A stretch of DNA of 64,000 nucleotides from Sabellastarte sp. h YS-2021 (taxonomy: Eukaryota; Annelida; Polychaeta; Sabellida; Sabellidae), in assembly GCA_964017235.1 (NCBI GenBank), contig OZ024927.1, positions 45,823,293-45,887,292 on the forward strand. Direction: 5' to 3'. How positions within the stretch are numbered: the first letter of the stretch is position 1; each line of letters begins with the position of its first letter. This document shows, piece after piece, positions 57,439-64,000 of this stretch. The position numbers and the translations under genes were made by a program. The notes under the pieces are model-generated. The model had not been told where the DNA came from and did not search any database. It worked only from the letters and a program-made list of their open reading frames with translations.

Positions 57439-59670
57439 ATGTTACATGTAAAGCCTCTTGTTGTTCAAAATGCTCATACTGCGCCCGGGCATCCGCAAAA
57501 GAAAGGGATAAGTCCCGGGGCAGCAGGTTGTATTTTAAATCATTGTGCATTAAAATCTGTCAAAAGTGTTTCTGGTGTCACTCAATTGTCTTGTGCCCAA
57601 TCTGTAGCAAATGTAAGAAATGTTGTACCAAATCTTCCTGTAGGGGCCAGACTTCAAAACTTCTGGAGAACTTGGCTGGAGCTGGGTGCCGGTCCGAAAG
57701 TAGTGCACATTTTGCAAGAGGGTTATACCCTCCCCTTTCGGATCCGGCCGAGATTAACAAGGACACCCACCGTCATGAGCTGCTATGCCAATCCTCGCAG
57801 GAACAGCTACCTGTTGGAGGCATTGCATCAGCTTATAGACAAAAACGCGGTAGAACCGGTTTGTCACCGGACATCTTTAGGGTTTTACAACCGACTATTT
57901 CTAGTGCCAAAACCCAATCAGAAATGGAGGCCAATGCTAGACCTAAGCAATCTCAATCAATTCCTCAGGGTGGAGACATTCAAAATGGAGACACCGGAGA
58001 CCATCAGTACATCCTTCCAACATGGGAAGTGGGTCACCTCAGTAGACTTCAAGGATGCCTACTTCCACATTCCGATACAGGAACAATCCAGGAAATACCT
58101 AAGATTTCATGTCCAGGGCCGGACTTACCAATTCAAGGCGTTGCCCTTTGGTCTGTCCACAGCGCCCATGGAGTTCACTGTTTTAGCAAAAGAGGTGAAA
58201 CTGATGGCCATACACAAGGGTATAAGGATCCACCAGTACCTAGATGACTGGTTGGTGAGAGCCAGATCCCAAGAAACTTGTCTTCATCACACCCAAATCC
58301 TGGTCAAAATGTGCCAGGACCTCGGTTGGTTGGTGAATTTAGAAAAATCAGAGCTGGAACCAAAGCAGGTCTTCGATTTTGTAGGTTACCAGTTCGATCT
58401 CAGGTCCGGCCGGGTCAGACCGACCCCGGACCGGTGGCAAAGCCTTCAGGACAAGATACAAGTACTTCTGTTATCACCGGCCTGTCCGGTCCGACAATTC
58501 ATGTCCCTGATAGGCCTACTAACAGCCACAGAGAAGCAAGTTCACCTCGGCCGACTGCACATGAGACCCCTACAGTGGCATCTCAAAAACAATTGGACAG
58601 TACCAGAATCTCTAGAGAAGATTATCCCCCTACCGAGAACCCTGCACCCTCACTTACAATGGTGGCTAGACGAAGACAATGTGCTTCAAGGTCAACCATT
58701 ACACCCAGTAAGGCATGCTCTGCAGATATTTACAGACACATCAAAAGAAGGGTGGGGCGCTCACTTAAACGAGTTCACTGCAAGGGGGTCCTGGTCAGTG
58801 CCGGAAAGCAAGCTGCACATAAATTATCTGGAACTAAAAGCAGTCTTCCTGGCCTTAAAAGAGTTCCAAAGCATATGCACAAACAACATTGTCCTGGTGG
58901 CCACAGACAATACTACGGTAGTGGCTTATATAAACAAGGAAGGGGGAATGAAGTCGGGCCCGCTGTGTGCTCTACTGTGGAGAATCTTGACCTGGTGTTC
59001 CCAGCGACAAGTGACCCTAAAAGCCCGACATATTCCTGGCCGACTAAATGTGATAGCAGACAAGCTATCCAGGCTAAACCAGACCATCCAAACAGAATGG
59101 TCCCTCCTTCCGGACATTTTCCAAGACTTATGCAGAAAATGGCACCGGCCTCAGATAGACCTATTTGCCACGAGGTTCAACAACAAGTTACCTCTGTTTG
59201 TGTCTCCAGTGCCGGACACTCTGGCAGTAGCAGTGGACGAACTCACCCTGCCATGGGAGGATCTAGATGCTTACGCCTTCCCACCGACCGCCATATTGGG
59301 CAAAGTGGTGGAGAAGTTACAAGACTCCCCGTGCAAGAGACTAATTCTAATTGCCCCGGGGTGGCCCAACATGCCTTGGTTTTGGGACTTAGTGACCATG
59401 TCCAGTCAGGTCCCTATCAGCCTGCCCAACCAGCCCAACCTGCTCACACAGCCCTTCAATCAGATCCCTCACAGAAATCTGACAAATCTAAATCTCCATG
59501 CCTGGCTCCTAGAGCCACAACAATCAAAGAACAGGGCTTCTCTGAGGCAGTGGCAGCAAGAATTGAGGCTCCTCAAAGGAGATCTACCAGATCAGTCTAT
59601 GAGGCAAAGTGGACCATTTTTACAAAGTGGTGCGTCACTAATCAGGTGGACTTCAGATCGTCACCTGTAA
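57439..59670 (+). CDS. DIRS reverse transcriptase/RNase H plus methyltransferase-like region
   Basis: The frame is open from 57400; the first ATG is 57439. After an N-terminal block (GARLQNFWRTW) the reverse transcriptase occupies about residues 140-330, with DFKDAYFHIPI, LPFGLSTAPMEF and the catalytic YLDDWLV box. RNase H follows at about 430-560 (FTDTSKEGWGAH, then ATDNTTVVAYIN). The C-terminal part has QIDLFATRFNNKLPLF and LIAPGWPNMPWF, the conserved region of DIRS elements related to DAM-type methyltransferases. The end overlaps the recombinase ORF in another frame, a typical DIRS arrangement. No internal stops. Confidence 0.92.
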   Translation: MLHVKPLVVQNAHTAPGHPQKKGISPGAAGCILNHCALKSVKSVSGVTQLSCAQSVANVRNVVPNLPVGARLQNFWRTWLELGAGPKVVHILQEGYTLPFRIRPRLTRTPTVMSCYANPRRNSYLLEALHQLIDKNAVEPVCHRTSLGFYNRLFLVPKPNQKWRPMLDLSNLNQFLRVETFKMETPETISTSFQHGKWVTSVDFKDAYFHIPIQEQSRKYLRFHVQGRTYQFKALPFGLSTAPMEFTVLAKEVKLMAIHKGIRIHQYLDDWLVRARSQETCLHHTQILVKMCQDLGWLVNLEKSELEPKQVFDFVGYQFDLRSGRVRPTPDRWQSLQDKIQVLLLSPACPVRQFMSLIGLLTATEKQVHLGRLHMRPLQWHLKNNWTVPESLEKIIPLPRTLHPHLQWWLDEDNVLQGQPLHPVRHALQIFTDTSKEGWGAHLNEFTARGSWSVPESKLHINYLELKAVFLALKEFQSICTNNIVLVATDNTTVVAYINKEGGMKSGPLCALLWRILTWCSQRQVTLKARHIPGRLNVIADKLSRLNQTIQTEWSLLPDIFQDLCRKWHRPQIDLFATRFNNKLPLFVSPVPDTLAVAVDELTLPWEDLDAYAFPPTAILGKVVEKLQDSPCKRLILIAPGWPNMPWFWDLVTMSSQVPISLPNQPNLLTQPFNQIPHRNLTNLNLHAWLLEPQQSKNRASLRQWQQELRLLKGDLPDQSMRQSGPFLQSGASLIRWTSDRHL

Positions 59671-60584
59671 AGTCGGTGGCTGACTTCCTAATGTACCTTT
59701 TTGAGGACAAGAAGTTACAGCCCAGCACCATTGATGGATACAGGTTTGCCATTGCTGATAAACTAGGTAATACAACAGTCAATATCAGCAAAGAGGATAA
59801 TCTCACTCGTCTCTTGGAAAGTTTCCACAGAGATAGACCCAAAGGGCGGAGGGGGATTCCCTCCTGGAACCTTTCCCTGGTGCTACACCAGCTGACAAAG
59901 GCTCCTTTTGAACCCCTTAGGGAGGCATCTCTGAAGCACCTGGCCTTCAAAACTGTCTTCCTTTTAGCCCTAGGCTCTGGCAAAAGAAGGAGTGAGATCC
60001 ATGCTTGGCAGCACAAGAACATCAGACACCAATCCGATTGGTCTAAGGTGTCCCTGTTTCCATCTCCCAGCTTTCTTTCCAAGAATCAGCTGGCCAAAGA
60101 GGGTCCAGGGAGTGTAGCCCCAGTGGTCATACCGGCCCTGGCTCCTACTCTAGATAAATCCCTCAAGTCTGACAGATCCTTGTGCCCAGTCAGAGCTTTG
60201 CGCTACTATTTGGACAGGACTTCAGACCTCAGACAGCGCATGGAGTTAGTTTTTGTCTCCTTCAAGAAAGGCTTTGACAAGGACATCTCCCCTGCCACCA
60301 TCTCCTCATGGATCAAACAAACTGTGATCCTATGCTATGAGCTCTCTGATCAGCAGGCCCACACCCTACATCAAGTTAAAGCTCATGATGTCAGGGCCTT
60401 TGCGGCTTCTAAGGCTTTCCAGTCGGGAGTCTCCTTAGAGCAGATCTTAGCAGCCTGCCACTGGAAATCTCATAATACTTTCACTCAATTCTATCTGAAG
60501 GATGTGGCTTGGGCTGACTCAGAGCTCTACCATCTCGGACCAGTTGTGGCTGCTCAGCAGATCCACCAACAGACTGGTACCTAG
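59253..60584 (+). CDS. DIRS tyrosine recombinase
   Basis: The frame is open from 58278, overlapping the reverse transcriptase ORF; an ATG in frame is at 59253 and the actual start is unknown. The SAM-like N-terminal segment is near EAKWTIFTKWCV. The catalytic domain carries the arginine in GSGKRRSEIHAW, the HxxR box as HDVRAFAAS, and the final His and Tyr in CHWKSHNTFTQFYL. Such enzymes integrate the circular DNA form of the element by strand exchange at short identical sites, without target duplication. All expected catalytic residues appear present. Confidence 0.92.
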   Translation: MGGSRCLRLPTDRHIGQSGGEVTRLPVQETNSNCPGVAQHALVLGLSDHVQSGPYQPAQPAQPAHTALQSDPSQKSDKSKSPCLAPRATTIKEQGFSEAVAARIEAPQRRSTRSVYEAKWTIFTKWCVTNQVDFRSSPVKSVADFLMYLFEDKKLQPSTIDGYRFAIADKLGNTTVNISKEDNLTRLLESFHRDRPKGRRGIPSWNLSLVLHQLTKAPFEPLREASLKHLAFKTVFLLALGSGKRRSEIHAWQHKNIRHQSDWSKVSLFPSPSFLSKNQLAKEGPGSVAPVVIPALAPTLDKSLKSDRSLCPVRALRYYLDRTSDLRQRMELVFVSFKKGFDKDISPATISSWIKQTVILCYELSDQQAHTLHQVKAHDVRAFAASKAFQSGVSLEQILAACHWKSHNTFTQFYLKDVAWADSELYHLGPVVAAQQIHQQTGT

Positions 60585-60966
60585 AGGAGAGATGTACATA
60601 TGTAAATAGCTGTACATATTTGTATATATATTGCACATATAGTTAAGGCGCAACACAAAAAAAAAAAAAAAAAAAAAATCTGGACGTGCTTCCTCCGGGA
60701 GACTTTATTCTAAAGGGACTGAACTCATCCCTCTCTTCCCCTACCTCAGAGCAGGTCTGTAAAAAGGGGGGGGGGGAGGGGGGGGGGGGGAAGGTCGAAG
60801 GGTGACGGTTCCATTCCGGATAACCGGATGATGACATTCGACCGTAGCCCTAAGGGTTTAGACTTCAAGGTCTACCCAAGCTTTAGAGGGCATTGTCCTT
60901 ATTCCAATATGAGTTCAAGTTTCTTAGTCCCTAGTAACTTACCCGCCTACCAAGCAGTAGTTATTC
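60585..60966 (+). other. DIRS 3' non-coding segment with poly-A and poly-G runs
   Basis: A run of about 22 A (60657-60678) and a G-rich run (60766-60790, about G11-A-G13) sit between the recombinase stop and the internal complementary region. No gene was seen. Confidence 0.7.
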
Positions 60967-61062
60967 AGCTATTGTCCACTGGATAGGATGTATTAACGCA
61001 ATAAAATTGCAAATTTAATAAGTAAATTAAATTTTTATAAGTTAATACCCTATCCAATGGAC
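60967..61062 (+). other. DIRS internal complementary region
   Basis: The left half is the reverse complement of the element's left end (54364-54405, TTTTATTGCGTTAATACATC). The right half is the reverse complement of its right end (61284-61340). The two meet at the AAAA at about 61003-61006. In DIRS replication this segment templates joining of the ends into a circle. Confidence 0.9.
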
Positions 61063-61123
61063 ACACAAGACCCTCCCACCGACCCCGCTATCAGTTTACT
61101 GGGGGTCTAATAGGTTTAGACAA

Positions 61124-61340
61124 CGAAAAAGATGCTATGACGTCACTCTGTCTAGACAGGAAGGAAGTACGACACGCCATCTGGCGAGTGCACAGTACTG
61201 GGCCGGCCTGGCCGGTGGAGACACAGGACGTCTTTTTCTGACGTTTGGCGGGCCGGTCCGCGCCGACCGGATAAGCTATTGTCCATTGGATAGGGTATTA
61301 ACTTATAAAAATTTAATTTACTTATTAAATTTGCAATTTT
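61124..61340 (-). repeat. DIRS right inverted terminal repeat
   Basis: Complement of the left repeat without the MITE; it ends in TTTGCAATTTT at the host T-run. About 27 bp longer at its outer end than the left repeat. Confidence 0.88.
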
Positions 61341-61661
61341 GAGTACTGAAAAAAGGCAAATGTGCTCATATCTCCTAAACTGTGCGAGATAGAGCGATTT
61401 CGGCAATTTTCAAAAAATTTTCCCCTCCCCAAAAATGGCAGCCATTTTGAATTTTCGAAATTTTGCCAAAAATGGCAAAACACAAATTTGCTTCTATCTC
61501 CTTAACCGTGCGAGATAGAGCGATTTCGTCAAAATTTTCGACCCACAGGGTATCTTTCTGAAATTTGGTATGGAGGTTCATTGGGTTAATAGCTTGTATG
61601 AGATTGCTTTTGGGGGGAATTGCTTCATAGATCAGTGAGTAATTAATTAAATAAATGAGTT
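61341..61661 (+). repeat. Repeat unit between two DIRS elements
   Basis: Matches 54000-54340 (GATAGAGCGATTTC, AAAATGGCAGCCATTTTG, TATGGAGGTTCATTGGGTTA). It separates the two DIRS insertions, which have the same orientation. Confidence 0.75.
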
Positions 61662-64000
61662 TTTATTGCGTTAATACATCCTATCCAATGGACAATTGCT
61701 TTACCGGTCGGCGCGACCGGTCCCGCCAAACGACAGAAAAAGTCATTCTGTATAAATACCGGCAGGACCGGTCACAGTGTGTACGTTCGCCAGGTGTCGC
61801 CTCATGCATACTTCCTGTCTAGTCAGAATGACGTCATGGCGTCTTTTTCGTTTGGCGCTCAGTGTGTACGGACATGTTTCCTGCAGTGTTAAAGAAGTTT
61901 ATATTTTACAAAGACTATCACTTTTTTGTCAACGTGTTTTATTTCTACTTATTCTTGGAGCAATATGTCTTCCCCTGGCCAACGTAGAGGCTCGTGCGGG
62001 CACGTTATGGCCCTATTTGATCTTCATACCAAGTGTGCTCGCTGTCGTGAGAAAGGGATTGGAGGGGACGATTGTGTAGCAAAGAAACCATGCTCCATTT
62101 GTGATAGTTTCACAGAAGCTCAGAAGACGCAGTTGGCCACTCCAAAGTATAGAGAACGTAAGGAATCTGGCCAGAAGAAAAATCCCTCCCCCACCCACGT
62201 TGCTGCCTCTGATGTTACAGTTCTGGGTAGGGTCGAGAACAAGGGTGAGAGCCCCTGTGATAGAGGCGAATCTACACCTAAGAAACAAAAGAAGTCCTCT
62301 CACAAATCTCCCCTTAAGAAAAAATCCAGCAAATCTTCAGAGCTTCAAACTGAACTACAGTCACTAGACGACAAGTGGTCTGAAAGGTTTTCCAGGTTGG
62401 AAGCCCTTTTCCTGGCGAAAAGCTTCTCAGTTCCAGTAGAACCGGTCAATAAAACTGATGCTCCGGTTACAGACAGACCCTTTATTCCTCCAACTGCTGC
62501 TTCCACCTCTATTCAGCAGCAGAAGTCCACCGGTCACAAGAAGACTAAGAAAGTTTCTCAGCCTCCTGAGGTTTCCGGTGTCCTGCCTGGCAGCCAGCTT
62601 ATGAATCCAGAAGACGTGTCAGCTACCCAGCCTGTTGAGGCCCCCGGTACCGACACAGAAAATCTTCCAGCTGACCAGGAACCTGTTGTCTCACCCACCT
62701 CCGGTGATAAACCTCAGCTACATTCACCGTTATTGCCTGTTACTCCCGGTACCATCTCTACCAGTCCTACAGTTCCTGTTGAAGAGCCGGAACAAGAACT
62801 TGCCAGTGACCCTTCATATCTTTCACCGGACGAAGGGGAATTGTCTGACCGGGAATCTATTCAAGGACAGGAAGGAATTGAGGGTGATCAAGAACTTTCT
62901 GCTGAACAAAGTTACCGGGAGACTCTAAGGGGAGTTAGGTCTTTCATGGCCTGGACCGACATCCCAGAATTCGACTCAGCCTCTTCATCTCAAGATGATA
63001 ATCCCTTCACCGGTACCAAAACAGCACAGACTGGGAAAATCTCTGTTAAAGTACCAGTAGATGAGTGGCTATGTCGCAAGGTTGAGAAACTCAATGTGAC
63101 CTTACAAGAGGGATACCCCACTCGTAATACAGAAACTGCCGGACTCAGTAAAGATCAGTTCATTAAGCCACCTAGAACCTTGAAGTGGTACGGAATGCAT
63201 AGTGAGAAGAAAGACTTTTCCCGCTCCAAGGTGTACACCTGGACCAGTGAACCTGCTCGTCTTAATAGCAGTTTTCCAAGGATAGCTAGTCGTTCTCTCC
63301 CTTCTGCTCCAGCTTCTCGTCCGGTGTCACAGGACACACTGAGGAAGTGGGAACGGGCTGCACGGGACCAGACGTATATGTGCAACCAAGCAGCAGCATT
63401 CAGTCGTTGCCTGACTAAGGTCCAAGAGAACATGACAAACCAATTGAAAGTGATCCAGGGCATTACGGTTAAGGGAAAGTCTTCACCTAAACTCACCCAG
63501 GCGGCTGATGAACTGGATTTTTTGGTCACCTTCAATAGATCTATCACACAGGCAATGGCTCGCACCATGCAAGATCTTTCCGATGGTGTTTTTGTTAATG
63601 TGGCCAACTTGTCTTTAGCTAGGAGAGACAGTTACCTAGATTTTGTCCGGCATCAAGCAGGATACCCTCATGGCACTCAGGTCTGCCCCACTTCACATGA
63701 GTGCACTGTTTCCAGACCATATTATTGCAAAAGCTGAAGAGGAGATACGCCATTTTGAGGACAAGCGTACTCCCGGTCCGGCAAGAAAGACATCACGTTA
63801 CCACCCTTATGCTCAGTCTACAAAGCAAAGCCACCAACGTTCTGAGCAATCGTCTACCCTTCCAGCTTGGAAGCAGCTTAGACGCCGGGGTAACAGATCT
63901 AACAGGGGCAAGGCCTCCTCTTTCTCTCAGCGACCTGCCAAGACACAGAAGCAATATAAATGACAGTTATTGTGTTGTAAAGGGTCAGATAGGGACTTCT
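61662..64000 (+). mobile_element. DIRS-type retrotransposon, copy 2, left part (continues past the window)
   Basis: It starts TTTTATTGCGTTAATACATC like copy 1 but its terminal repeat is clearly diverged, including a TATAAATA box at about 61751. Gag follows from 61965. The reverse transcriptase and recombinase should lie beyond 64000. It is a different subfamily member, not a recent duplicate of copy 1. Confidence 0.88.
61965..63963 (+). pseudogene. DIRS copy 2 gag-like gene, frameshifted near 63640
   Basis: The ATG at 61965 gives MSSPGQRRGSCGHVM, followed by a Cys/His-rich N-terminus and a Lys/Ser-rich linker. The frame runs through WSERFSRLEALFLAKS, ETLRGVRSFMAWTDI and NLSLARRDSYLDFV. It then shifts: the homologous continuation (LRSAPLHMSALFPDHIIAKAEEEI and the basic tail) lies in the next frame from about 63643 to a TGA at 63961-63963. 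Copy 1 is continuous at this point, so this is a mutation. Confidence 0.8.

Larger units (their letters stand above)
54364..61340 (+). mobile_element. DIRS-type tyrosine-recombinase retrotransposon, complete (~7.0 kb)
   Basis: It has inverted terminal repeats (54364-54980, lengthened by a MITE, and 61124-61340), a gag-like region (55106-57365), a reverse transcriptase/RNase H ORF (57439-59670) and an overlapping tyrosine recombinase ORF (to 60584). An internal complementary region (60967-61062) joins the complements of both outer ends. There is no target duplication; host sequence GGCTA-TTTT-GAG reads across the insertion with only the T-run shared. These are the hallmarks of DIRS elements, which integrate as circles by recombinase. 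The gag frame is broken once, so this copy is probably not autonomous. Confidence 0.93.

Noticed and set aside
58278..59252. Long N-terminal extension of the DIRS recombinase
   Set aside because: The frame is open, but the translation is a Pro/Arg/Ser-rich out-of-frame reading of the reverse transcriptase gene, with no conserved recombinase motif until about 59500.

Overview
This is eukaryotic, intron-rich, AT-rich genomic DNA, most probably from a bivalve mollusc. The evidence is the exon/intron structure (GT-AG introns), a recognisable animal splicing-factor gene, tRNA-derived SINEs, hAT-type MITEs, DIRS-type and Ty3-type retrotransposons, and many 'pearl'-like non-autonomous elements carrying internal satellite arrays. 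The bivalve assignment is inference; no species can be named from sequence alone.

Layout. (1) 0.3-17.2 kb, minus strand: a transposase-derived gene region. It holds a C2H2 zinc-finger/DDE-type transposase-like ORF (14440-17151), a coiled-coil-like exon (14077-14334), a PHD-finger ORF (10807-11088) and a five-exon SAMD3-like gene (10764 down to 667). All SAMD3-like junctions are phase 0 and give a 503-residue protein. Its introns carry a hAT MITE, a SINE with a perfect 12-bp target duplication and a foldback-like element. (2) 11.2-13.6 kb: a LINE remnant and a family-A satellite element. (3) 17.3-26.3 kb: two family-C elements. The second contains a hAT MITE, which itself contains an intact-looking Ty3/mdg4-class LTR retrotransposon (19483-24526) with identical 148-bp LTRs and a 5-bp target duplication. 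(4) 26.3-32.8 kb: a palindrome and a ~150-bp satellite with higher-order structure, split by a family-B element. (5) 35.1-53.0 kb, plus strand: the first six coding exons of SRRM1 (PWI domain and start of the RS domain). Its introns are filled with 571-bp tandem repeats, MITEs, a SINE and more family A/B elements. (6) 54.4-64 kb: two DIRS-type tyrosine-recombinase retrotransposons in the presumed next SRRM1 intron. The first is complete, with inverted terminal repeats and the diagnostic internal complementary region; the second runs off the window.

The most interesting theme is that at least three families of non-coding elements (A, B, C), differing in their internal satellites, share one architecture: a small 5' hairpin (after CTAGA in B and C), a short 5' segment complementary to an arm of the 3' hairpin, an internal tandem array, and a 3'-terminal hairpin. 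This resembles non-autonomous Helitron2/Helentron-like or 'pearl' elements. Their satellites scatter perfect DR1 nuclear-receptor motifs across the window.

In several places the pre-insertion site is preserved elsewhere in the window, so insertion boundaries and target duplications could be read directly.
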